From Pseudomonas marginalis (GTDB lineage: Bacteria > Pseudomonadota > Gammaproteobacteria > Pseudomonadales > Pseudomonadaceae), in contig NZ_FNSU01000004.1 of assembly GCF_900105325.1 (NCBI RefSeq), positions 186,001 through 250,000 of the forward strand: a stretch of DNA of 64,000 nt, written 5' to 3'. The position numbers were made by a program, and so were the translations under genes. Below are positions 35,160 through 42,574 of this stretch, one piece after another (the stretch's first letter is position 1; every line of letters begins with the position of its first letter). The notes beneath the pieces were generated by a model. It was given only the letters and a program-made list of their open reading frames with translations, made no database searches and was not told the origin of the DNA.

Positions 35160-36122
35160 TCAGGCGGGCACGATCGAGACCCAATACCGCGTCATGCGCT
35201 CGATTCGCACCGGTAGCGTGCGCGCTACCAGGGTCAAGGCTGCATCGGTGTCATCCAGCGAAAAACTGCCTGTGAGGCGTAACCCTGAGACCTGCTCATG
35301 ACAACGTAAAACACCGGGGCGATAACGTGAGAGTTCCGCCACCAAGGCATCCAGGCGCAGGCGATCCGCCGGCAGAATCCCGCGCAGCCAGGCTTGGGCG
35401 ACCAGCAGGTCGGGGCGGCTCGGTACGCCGATACCCAGGCGATCCACCCGTGCCTGCCATCCGGCCTCAAGTGAAGAGGACGTTGGCTGGCCGCGTGAGT
35501 GCACCTGCACCTGGCCGCCCATGACGGTGACCTGCGTGCCCTGCCGGTCATGGCGCACTTGCAACTGCGCATCGCGGCTCTGCAGGATCGCGTCCGGCGT
35601 GATCAACTGCAGCGGGCGCGATTCTGCTCGCACATTCAAGGCCAGCTCGCCCTCTATCATCTGTATGCGCCGCACCTGGTCATTAAAATCCAGGTTCACC
35701 GCACTGGCCGTGTTCAGCCATAGCGAGCTGCCATCAACCAGGGCCCACTGGTGACGCTCGCCTGTTCCTGTGCGGTGGCTCGCCAGCGCGGCGCGCACTG
35801 GCGTGGAACCCGCGCCTTGCCAGGCAACTGTGCCAACCGCACCAAGGACCAACAGGCGCTTGAGTAACTGCCGACGTTTCTGCATGTCCGGCCCAGCCGA
35901 CGCCAGTGCCCTGCGCGCGGTGGCATCGCGCAAAAGATTCGCTCCGGGCTGCTGCAACAGCGGCAAGCTGGCGACACGCTGCCAGGCCTGCTCATGCTCA
36001 TCGCTCGCCTCGCGCCAACACCGCAATGCTTCCAGATCAGGCGCACTCATAAGCCCGGACTGCGTCCTGACAAGCCAATCAATGGCGATATCGCGCACCT
36101 GCGGATTAATCTCGGCCCTCAT
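35160..36122 (-). CDS. FecR-family anti-sigma regulator
   Basis: A 320-residue FecR protein. The cytoplasmic N-terminal DUF4880 region (about 1-75; ALRCWREASDEHEQAWQRV) binds the sigma factor, a membrane segment lies at about 85-105, and the periplasmic FecR domain and the C-terminal region (LSRYRPGVLRCHEQVSGLRLTGSF...) face the receptor STN domain. ATG 36122 overlaps the sigma-factor stop by four bases, so the pair is coupled. Confidence 0.92.
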   Translation of the reverse strand: MRAEINPQVRDIAIDWLVRTQSGLMSAPDLEALRCWREASDEHEQAWQRVASLPLLQQPGANLLRDATARRALASAGPDMQKRRQLLKRLLVLGAVGTVAWQGAGSTPVRAALASHRTGTGERHQWALVDGSSLWLNTASAVNLDFNDQVRRIQMIEGELALNVRAESRPLQLITPDAILQSRDAQLQVRHDRQGTQVTVMGGQVQVHSRGQPTSSSLEAGWQARVDRLGIGVPSRPDLLVAQAWLRGILPADRLRLDALVAELSRYRPGVLRCHEQVSGLRLTGSFSLDDTDAALTLVARTLPVRIERMTRYWVSIVPA

Positions 36123-36625
36123 TCGAAACGGCTCGCATAGCACACACTGAATGCCTTGCCCATGGCCCGTTGCACTTGAGCCACAGTCAAACCCAACTGC
36201 GCAGCGATCTGCGGATACGTCAGGCCGTCGAGCTGAGACATGAAGAAAATCTGCCGTATGCGCTCAGAGAGCCCAATCAACAGCGAGTCGAGTTGCAACA
36301 AGGTTTCGATCACCAGATACCGGTCCTCGGGTGACGATTCCCCCCCTTCGGGCCGAGCAGCCAACGCTTCAAGATAAGCCCGCTCGATCTCCTGGCGGCG
36401 CCAGCGATTGACCAGCAGTCCATTGGCAATCGCCGCGAGAAACGCCATGGGCTGGCGCAACTCGCGCACCTGCTGAGGGGCGCGCAGCACACGGATGAAC
36501 GTGTCGTGGGCCAGATCCTCGGCATCGGCACTGTGCCCCAACCGCCGGTTCAGCCAGCCCTGCAGCCAGCCGTGATGATTCTCGTACAACTGTTCGACGG
36601 ACGATGTTGGGCTGGCATCCTGCAT
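36119..36625 (-). CDS. FecI-like ECF sigma factor
   Basis: A 168-residue extracytoplasmic-function sigma factor with region 2 (AEDLAHDTFIRVL at about 37-49) and region 4 (GLTYPQIAAQLGLTVAQVQRAMGKAF). It should direct transcription of the adjacent receptor when the siderophore binds. A Fur-box-like site lies just upstream. Confidence 0.93.
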   Translation of the reverse strand: MQDASPTSSVEQLYENHHGWLQGWLNRRLGHSADAEDLAHDTFIRVLRAPQQVRELRQPMAFLAAIANGLLVNRWRRQEIERAYLEALAARPEGGESSPEDRYLVIETLLQLDSLLIGLSERIRQIFFMSQLDGLTYPQIAAQLGLTVAQVQRAMGKAFSVCYASRFE

Positions 36626-36643
36626 GTGAGGCTCGCACTGCGT

Positions 36644-36662
36644 GAATGATAATGCTTCTCAT
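36644..36662 (-). promoter_or_regulatory. Likely Fur box upstream of the ECF sigma gene
   Basis: GAATGATAATGCTTCTCAT, about 20 bases upstream of the sigma gene, matches the 19-base Fur consensus well in the left half and partly in the right. It fits iron repression of the sigma/anti-sigma pair. Confidence 0.65.
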
Positions 36663-36721
36663 CGTATTGATCGGGCGCATGGTTGTACAGTGTTTACACC
36701 TGTTTGATGGGGTGGAATTCT

Positions 36722-37020
36722 ACGTCCATATCTGAGCAACAACGGGAGCAAGTGGGTGCGCTACACCGAAGCCGGTTACTTGCCGATCGACAACAACGCC
36801 GCCGAGCGTGCGATCCGGCCCTTCGTGATCGGGCGCAAGAATTGGCTGTTCAGCGACACGCTCAAAGGCGCGACGGGCAGCGCTCAACTTTACAGTTTGG
36901 TCGAGACGGCTAAAGCCAACGGCCAAGAGCCCTATGCGTGGCTGCGCCACGCACTTGACGACTTCTTCGGTTGAGGATTACGAAGCTTTACTGTCCTGGA
37001 ACTGCTCGCCGATGACGCAT
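36722..37020 (+). pseudogene. IS66-family transposase (TnpC) C-terminal remnant, frameshifted
   Basis: The frame reads YLSNNGSKWVRYTEAGYLPIDNNAAERAIRPFVIGRKNWLFSDT..., the conserved C-terminal end of the IS66 DDE transposase with the catalytic Glu in NNAAERAIRP. The N-terminal three quarters of the protein is absent. At about 36952-36958 the frame is lost and the natural end (TSSVEDYEALLSWN) continues in another frame. It is a dead fragment left by an insertion next to the iron cluster. Confidence 0.88.
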
Positions 37021-37095
37021 AGTTAAGCGCGCTATTCATCTTGATGGCTGGTGGGGTTTACGGTGAGTTCAAAGAACACGAGCGGAGCAACGATC

Positions 37096-37356
37096 ATGGA
37101 ATACGACGATAAACTGATTGAAGAAGCCGTGCTTGCCCTGTTGGCAACCTTCAGTTTTGATAACGGCAATGCTTGGAAAGGGTTCGACTTCGAGACCATG
37201 AACCGATTGCATGAACATGGTTTCATCAGTAATCCGGTGAACAAGAACAAATCGATTTGGTTGACGGCTGAAGGGCTGGAGCGAGGCCGGCAGATAGCCG
37301 ACCGGTTATTTGGGGTAAGAACTCAAGTGGAGCATGAATCCGACTTGGATACCTGA
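37096..37356 (+). CDS. DUF6429-like small protein
   Basis: An 86-residue protein, MEYDDKLIEEAVLALLATF...WKGFDFETMNRLHEHGFISNPVNKNKSIWLTAEGLERG, resembling DUF6429 proteins, which often travel near IS66 elements. It looks like a winged-helix module and has no catalytic motif. An AGCGGAG-like ribosome-binding site supports ATG 37096; the frame extends 15 codons upstream without similarity. Confidence 0.7.
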   Translation: MEYDDKLIEEAVLALLATFSFDNGNAWKGFDFETMNRLHEHGFISNPVNKNKSIWLTAEGLERGRQIADRLFGVRTQVEHESDLDT

Positions 37357-37449
37357 CTTCATACCACGGCCATACGATCGGTCGGGTTTATGGATCGCAT
37401 AGTGCGCCTTATTTTCTTGCAGTTGCCGATATTCATTCAAACGCCAAAT

Positions 37450-37482
37450 AGCACCAAGCCCCGAGTTACGGGGCTTGGTGCT
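37450..37482. terminator. Strong hairpin AGCACCAAGCCCCG/CGGGGCTTGGTGCT
   Basis: A near-perfect stem with a five-base loop, inside the decayed toxin-antitoxin remnant. It lacks a clear T run, so it may be a terminator or simply an inverted repeat left by rearrangement. Confidence 0.5.
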
Positions 37483-37484
37483 GT

Positions 37485-37850
37485 GGTGCGCTTCGCGGTC
37501 ACCTTGCAAACTAGAGGTCGCTCGATACGGATACGCGGTGATAACCAGCTCCCGGCAATCGGGCACTGGAGACGCTTTCCCTGCATGGGGGAAATGCTCC
37601 AGCATTTCCAGGCTGTTGAGATGTGGAAGACGGCTGCCTCCCTCAATTCCCAATCAGTGGCGTTGCCGGCATCAGTATCTGCAATGCCCTCCTGCACGGC
37701 TTTAAATGCCAGCACTCAGCGGTCACGTAGCGGCTCAAAGCCCGCTGCAGGGGGTATTGACGATCTCGGTCGGTCGCCCGCGCCAGTTGATCCAACTCGC
37801 TGACAAGTTCGGGCTTTACTCCGAAAGACAGAACGGGAGAGGCTGCCATA
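37485..37850 (-). pseudogene. ParDE-like toxin-antitoxin remnant
   Basis: The minus strand carries MAASPVLSFGVKPELVSELDQLARATDRDRQYPLQRALSRYV..., a ribbon-helix-helix antitoxin N terminus. After TAECWHLK the frame shifts by one base and resumes as KAVQEGIADTDAG, the usual antitoxin C-terminal half. Shortly after, a third frame carries LEMLEHFPHAGKASPVPDCRELVITAYPYR, the middle of a ParE/RelE toxin without its N terminus. A single-base loss plus an internal deletion explain this; neither protein can be made. Confidence 0.75.
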
Positions 37851-37994
37851 ACGTTGTTCCACACGTGTTCTGTATGCGCTGTGTACATGGTATGCGGACG
37901 TTATGCTTCGGCTGGTAGTCGGCCACCAATAGCGGTTTGTCGGTTTGGGGAAGGATTTACAGGCGAGCGACTGGGTTGTATCAACCCAGAAACA

Positions 37995-38029
37995 ACAAAG
38001 CCCTCACATTTCTGTGAGGGCTTTGTTTT
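37995..38029 (+). terminator. Terminator-like hairpin
   Basis: ACAAAGCCCTCACA (37995-38008) pairs with TGTGAGGGCTTTGT (38013-38026), followed by TTTG. No intact plus-strand gene ends here; it may have ended a lost gene of the island. Confidence 0.7.
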
Positions 38030-38149
38030 GTATGGTGCGGCACCAGACGAACGGTATGTTTCGGCGGGGCTAGGTTTTTCGGACATCTGGAGTTCGTTGG
38101 AAAATTCGGCGTACCCCAACAAGTAACTATAAATAAATCAGCTAGTTAT

Positions 38150-38180
38150 GGCGTTCGGTGGAATCGAACTCGGGATTTTT
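38150..38180 (-). other. tRNA T-arm-like fragment
   Basis: GGTGGAATCGAACTCGGGA reads on the minus strand like the T arm of a tRNA 3' end. The rest of a cloverleaf is absent. Such fragments mark integration-element ends; it may be an old attachment-site scar at the left of the island. Confidence 0.35.
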
Positions 38181-38229
38181 TAGATGTCAGCACTTTGTCG
38201 GACTGCAAGTAATTCAGAGCCGCATACGT

Positions 38230-38342
38230 AATGGTAAACCTCCTGAATTCAAACGTTGTCGATCATCCCCTCCGTAGAGAATAGGCAGAAATTCGCCGAA
38301 AGCTGCCCGTGGTAACAGGCAGCAGACGACCAGAAGCGGTCT
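38230..38342. repeat. About 110-bp direct repeat, copy 2
   Basis: Same orientation and high similarity to 32423-32535 (shared blocks GGTAAACCTCCTGAATTC, AACGTTGTCGATCATCCC and CCGTAGAGAATAGGCAG). It lies 240 bases upstream of the DUF2971 gene. The rest of 38343-38570 holds no gene I can support. Confidence 0.75.
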
Positions 38343-38582
38343 CTCGCAGACATCGACTTGACACCAGCACAGGCTATAGACACGTTGCCAACGACTTCGT
38401 GACCTCCAGTCTACTGTTGTCGCTTTTTTCCCTCAGCCAATGTCGCCTTTGAACCATCGGCTAAATCACGACTTGGGTTACAGGTGAGCCACGGATGATA
38501 TGCGACACAAATGGTGTAAAATATTAACTCACATGTGCCGCTTAATTATACTTATATTTTTAAACGCTAAGAGGAAGCGCCA

Positions 38583-39536
38583 TTGAAGCAGCTCTTTAAA
38601 TACATGAGCGAACCTCGGGACTTTTTCGAGAAAGGATTTATTCGTCTCTCGCAACCAAGCGTATTGAATGATCCATTTGAGGCGGCGTTCTGCCGTAAAA
38701 GTTTAGATGAACTGGCCAGTCACTTCGATGAACCGACCTCTTGGGATCCAGAATTTGGAGAGTTGAAATTTTCGCAGTATGTTGATTTACGGATGCACCA
38801 CATCGGCGTGATAAGTTTCACTGAAAGTAAAGAAAATTTACTAATGTGGGCACATTATGCCAATGAACACAAAGGGATTGTTGCTGGTGTAGCATACCAC
38901 CATGAAATGGGGTCAATTTTTGAGAGTCTATTTAGGGCAGACTCCTTGATAAATTCTGCCTGGGGCGAGGAATGGTCGAAATTCGATGGCGCTCCTGTGC
39001 CTGTTTTTTATAGAAAAGGCTTGAGATACCGAAACGACAAGTTTGATTATGACTATTCAAATATCTCAGCAGAGGGTGCCGATAGGGTTCTATATGAGGT
39101 TTTTTTACAAAAGAGTGATGAGTGGATTTATGAACAAGAGCATCGCGTGATTCTTAGGCTGGAGCAAGCTGATCGAGTGATAGTTCCAAACATCAGCTCT
39201 ATTGGCAATTTGCACATACAAAACAGGATCAAAAACTCAAGCTATTCAATTTTAAACACCGATTCACGCTCATGCATTGTTAATCTATTTGAGGTTGCCG
39301 ACGGCGCTGAGCGAACGGCTGTAGCAATGGAGTTGGCCAAGTTAAGCAAAAATCCCAAGACTATATATCTGATGAAATTATCATCTAGCTCAATAAATAA
39401 TTGCTTGATAGGCTTAAATTCGAACTTTACCAAAGCTGACATTCAAGGAAAGCACGCCTGTTCTACCGGATATTTGGATATCTGGAAAGCCACCAGAAAC
39501 ATGGACTATTACAGCATAGAGTTTGAGGAAATATAA
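38583..39536 (+). CDS. DUF2971-family protein
   Basis: A 317-residue DUF2971-like protein. Diagnostic stretches are LFKYMSEPRDFFEKGFIRLSQPSVLNDPFE at the start, SFTESKENLLMWAHYANEHKGIVAGV near 80-105 and DEWIYEQEHRVI near 180. DUF2971 genes are often found in bacterial defence islands; the activity is unknown. The start is TTG 38583, supported by AGAGGAAG about 7 bases upstream. The gene is AT-rich with rare codons compared with the chromosome, which indicates horizontal transfer. Confidence 0.82.
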   Translation: MKQLFKYMSEPRDFFEKGFIRLSQPSVLNDPFEAAFCRKSLDELASHFDEPTSWDPEFGELKFSQYVDLRMHHIGVISFTESKENLLMWAHYANEHKGIVAGVAYHHEMGSIFESLFRADSLINSAWGEEWSKFDGAPVPVFYRKGLRYRNDKFDYDYSNISAEGADRVLYEVFLQKSDEWIYEQEHRVILRLEQADRVIVPNISSIGNLHIQNRIKNSSYSILNTDSRSCIVNLFEVADGAERTAVAMELAKLSKNPKTIYLMKLSSSSINNCLIGLNSNFTKADIQGKHACSTGYLDIWKATRNMDYYSIEFEEI

Positions 39537-39838
39537 GAAGCCAATTATTCACGCACCCTCGGCGCTGGACACTGAATGAGCGTCCCCAAAAGACGCTAAA
39601 CTACTAAATACTTGCGGACAGGTTCAGCCAATGTGTTGCACCCATCGGTTGAGTCTGGTGTACGCCAATGTCAGCTTTGGGTCGACAGTTGCCCGTCATG
39701 AAGAGCTGGAATTGGCCAGAAGCAGCCCGTCGGATTAGAGATCCGTTTGACGCGAAACCGAATCTCCACAACAGCCTCGTAACAATGCCCATGGCCTTTT
39801 CACCTTCAACAATTGAACGATGGAGACCATGGCAAAAC
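39537..39838. other. Intergenic gap between convergent island genes
   Basis: No gene, tRNA or strong hairpin is evident. Short open frames on both strands lack ribosome-binding sites and motifs. The base composition is closer to the chromosome than to the flanking island genes. Confidence 0.4.
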
Positions 39839-40297
39839 TTAAACGCTAAAGTGCTGCTTCTTAGCGTAGGTGGCGATAAGCCAAGTAACTAGAGCATCTG
39901 CAGAGTTGAAGATTCTTTCGCAGCTTTGATTTATCATCGGATTATTGCCTGTTGGCAATGATTGCCGAATATCGCTCTTTAGTCCTACGCATCGTTTTCC
40001 GAGCGCAAAAGAAAAACCAAGTTCGAATGCGGCCCCCTCATCAATATGAGCACCGTTTAGGACAACTAGGAAAAGATCCGACTCCTTCATGGCAGCTATG
40101 TCGGCATCGAAAACCATCCTCTCTGCTAGCGCTGCCGATGTACCGTTTGCTACTAAGTCCCGTAGCAGTAGTCCATCCTCTTGTGGCAAAAATATATCAA
40201 AGTAGGCTTGGAGTCTGGCTTTGAGGGATTTGTTATATGCTAACTCTGCTTCGTTAAAAAGCGGAGCCGCGAGGTAAATCGTACGTTTTTTAAGCAT
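39839..40297 (-). CDS. Nucleoside 2-deoxyribosyltransferase-like protein
   Basis: A 152-residue single-domain protein. TIYLAAPLFNEAE (6-18) and HIDEGAAFELGFSFALGKRCVGL (84-106) match the nucleoside 2-deoxyribosyltransferase fold, with Glu92 at the place of the catalytic glutamate and acidic residues around 74 and 86. The fold cleaves or transfers N-glycosidic bonds of nucleosides or nucleotides; the substrate here is unknown. ATG 40297 overlaps the end of the SIR2 gene by eight bases, so the two are coupled; an in-frame ATG at 40309 is an alternative. Confidence 0.75.
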   Translation of the reverse strand: MLKKRTIYLAAPLFNEAELAYNKSLKARLQAYFDIFLPQEDGLLLRDLVANGTSAALAERMVFDADIAAMKESDLFLVVLNGAHIDEGAAFELGFSFALGKRCVGLKSDIRQSLPTGNNPMINQSCERIFNSADALVTWLIATYAKKQHFSV

Positions 40298-41912
40298 TCG
40301 CGATATCACTCATACGCTGATCCAGATCTGACGGAGAATAACCGCACGAAAAAATTACTTTTGCAACATCACGTACAATATCGACCTCTTTTCTTTGAGT
40401 TGCATGAATTTTCTTCGGCCGCAAGCTGTCATAAATCTCCAGGCTCCTTTCCTGAAGCTCATTAATTTTAGCGGGCGGCCAGCTACTTTCCTTTCGCTTA
40501 GTAATTAAACGAGACCATATTTCGTTAACATCTCCAACCATATGAATAATCTCACCAGGAACGATTTTTTTCGTTGAAAGTCCTGGGCGAATGCCATAGC
40601 TGAGCATTGATTTAGCACGATCATTTTCAGGTACGCCGACGACAAAGGTCAACGGATCAAGGGGAGATCTATCAACTAGAAAAACTCCTACTTTTTTCCT
40701 GTCCAAGTAATTATTCTTCTTTCCAAACTGCTCATTAGTCCAGTCATCGATGGTAATCGTCTTGATAGTGCTAAGGTCGTCAGGAGAGCGGGCCATCTCC
40801 GGGGGCCGTTCGTCAAACCATTCGTCAAGCGTGACTAGGCTCCCAAACTGGCTAATTACGGTGGATTTCCCGATTCCAATGGAGCCTACAATGTAGTAAA
40901 TATATTTAGTTGGAAGCCCCAAAAAATCAGACTCTTGAAGAAACTCCACCTCGGGCATAGTAACAGCCCGTAAAAACTCTTTAATATCGGTGCTATTGAA
41001 GAACAAAGTAATAAGATTGTAGTTGTTAAAGTTTGCTTCAAATATTGCAGTTTTATTTTGAGGATCAAGCTCTTCGCTTGTGAATCTAATAAAGTAGTTA
41101 TAGTTTCCAGGACTGATGGAAGCTGCTTTTCTAAGAAGGTGAAGCAGGGTGGAATCGGTCAGCGAGTGCCCGACAAGAATGCTAGTCTTTTTTGTAAAAA
41201 CATGGAGGAGAGTTGATAACCCTCCCCCTATGCCATCAAGCAACTGGTCTGCAAATGCTCCGTCAGAGAAAATCAGATTTTCACTTTGAAACTTGTTGTG
41301 ATCAAATGGTAGAAATCCATTCGGATGATATATCACACATTTGTCTTTTGTGAACTGAGTGTGATGTGACCATACAGTTTGATACGGTCGCTCGTGCTTG
41401 GTAGGATTCAGATCTGCGCAAGAGAGGCCAAACTCCAAAAAGTCGTCAAAATTGTATGTGACGGTCAATTCTGAATGCTTTGCAAATTCAATGATTTCTT
41501 TAAAGTATGGGTGCGTATCTATCTTAGCGCGTCGTTCTTCAGGATTTATATCCTGATACAAAGCTTGGTGGATTAATCCACGCCAGTCGGAAAGGATTTT
41601 CTTTTCAATAAGCGCACCGCTTGTATAGCGCTCCTCTTGGGCGAGGTCGTATTTTTTGTAAGAAGTGAATATCTCAAAAAGCACCAACGCTGCCTTTCCC
41701 GCTGCGTCGTTTACGCCATGTACTTCAGGAGCTCGACTTGCCATCGAGGCCTTCATTCGTCCGACCAAAACTTCCCACATAGGAAGGTTCAGATCACGTG
41801 AGACTCCAGCGCCCAACACCAAGCTTGCCTTATTCTTTGCAAGCTGCGAGCGAAGCTGGCAGACGTATTTCCACGCAGATTTTACAGCTTCAGACTTAAA
41901 ATGATGCGTCAT
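40290..41912 (-). CDS. SIR2-like domain fused to a P-loop nucleoside-kinase-like domain
   Basis: A 540-residue two-domain protein. The SIR2-like domain (about 25-310) has SLVLGAGVSRDLNLPMWE (GAGVS at 34-38), TVTYNFDDFLE (Asn154), IYHPNG (His196) and SILVGHSLTDSTL (245-256), the pattern of SIR2 NAD-hydrolysing defence effectors. The C-terminal domain (about 335-540) has Walker A GSIGIGKST (343-351) and LVDRSPLD (412-419), resembling deoxynucleoside or thymidylate kinases. ATG 41912 is chosen because the open frame upstream runs into the inverted-repeat element without similarity. It is AT-rich and coupled to the deoxyribosyltransferase-like gene. Antiviral function is inferred. Confidence 0.78.
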   Translation of the reverse strand: MTHHFKSEAVKSAWKYVCQLRSQLAKNKASLVLGAGVSRDLNLPMWEVLVGRMKASMASRAPEVHGVNDAAGKAALVLFEIFTSYKKYDLAQEERYTSGALIEKKILSDWRGLIHQALYQDINPEERRAKIDTHPYFKEIIEFAKHSELTVTYNFDDFLEFGLSCADLNPTKHERPYQTVWSHHTQFTKDKCVIYHPNGFLPFDHNKFQSENLIFSDGAFADQLLDGIGGGLSTLLHVFTKKTSILVGHSLTDSTLLHLLRKAASISPGNYNYFIRFTSEELDPQNKTAIFEANFNNYNLITLFFNSTDIKEFLRAVTMPEVEFLQESDFLGLPTKYIYYIVGSIGIGKSTVISQFGSLVTLDEWFDERPPEMARSPDDLSTIKTITIDDWTNEQFGKKNNYLDRKKVGVFLVDRSPLDPLTFVVGVPENDRAKSMLSYGIRPGLSTKKIVPGEIIHMVGDVNEIWSRLITKRKESSWPPAKINELQERSLEIYDSLRPKKIHATQRKEVDIVRDVAKVIFSCGYSPSDLDQRMSDIANA

Positions 41913-42094
41913 GTAGACATCCAGGGTCGGAGCGTTTCTGAACGGGCTTGAATTGTTAAGGATGATAGCGTGTTTCGCTGGGCATTTAGGTGGTTTGACG
42001 GCAGAGGAGGCGCAAGGGAAGTAATCTGCCGTCAGCAACCCTTTAACGAACGGTAGCAACGGGTCGAAAACCGTCCTTCGGATTGACCGCTTAT

Positions 42095-42282
42095 GGCCGA
42101 TTCTGTTGAAAAAGTCGGATGTGGTTTTCACGGCAGAAAAGTACGCGCATGAGATTGAAATCTTGAATCGCCGTAAAGGCATATTCAGACTCAGATTTCA
42201 CGTAGCAGTGCGTAAAAGAAGCGCTTTCACCGATCAGTCTTTTGGCAGTTTGAGGAAACCGACTTTTTCAACAGAATCGGCC
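42095..42282. mobile_element. MITE-like element with 24-bp perfect terminal inverted repeats
   Basis: The first 24 bases (beginning GGCCGATTCTGTTG and ending AAAAAGTCGG) recur perfectly inverted at 42259-42282. The 140-base interior has no credible gene. No target duplication is obvious. It is either a miniature transposon or the ends of an IS with its transposase deleted. It lies about 180 bases upstream of the SIR2 gene start. Confidence 0.8.
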
Positions 42283-42298
42283 GTTTTCTGACCGTCGT

Positions 42299-42574
42299 TT
42301 AGCGGTTGAAGTGCCAGGGTTTTCCTAAGCGATGGGAGAGTAATTGCACGGTCAGCAGATAGTAATAGCGCGTCGATTCAGTGTGCTGGTTTAGGTGGTG
42401 ATTCAAAAACCACGCAAGGTGTTTTCTCTGCCAAGTCCATGGATTGTCGCGTTGCCAGTGCTCAACGATTGCTGTTTGGATAGCCTTCGCCTGACGCAAG
42501 TGGCGTTGGCGCGTGGTATGCGACCCGGTCAGGACGCCCGCCAGGAACAGATCCATATCGAATGCCGTGCTCAT
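42299..42574 (-). CDS. Small integrase-associated protein
   Basis: A 91-residue basic, Trp- and His-rich protein (HWQRDNPWTWQRKHLAWFLNHHLNQHTESTRYYYLLTVQLLSHRLGKPWHF) that resembles the N-terminal SAM-like core-binding domain of tyrosine recombinases. Its start overlaps the integrase stop by four bases, so it is probably translated with it. Possibly an excisionase-like or DNA-binding partner; function unproven. Confidence 0.65.
   Translation of the reverse strand: MSTAFDMDLFLAGVLTGSHTTRQRHLRQAKAIQTAIVEHWQRDNPWTWQRKHLAWFLNHHLNQHTESTRYYYLLTVQLLSHRLGKPWHFNR

Noticed and set aside
38150..38240. Possible degenerate tRNA gene
   Set aside because: Only a T-arm-like sequence is present; no acceptor, anticodon or D arm can be paired. 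Kept only as a low-confidence scar.
39604..39892. Short open frames between DUF2971 and the deoxyribosyltransferase-like gene
   Set aside because: No ribosome-binding sites or recognisable motifs; likely chance frames.
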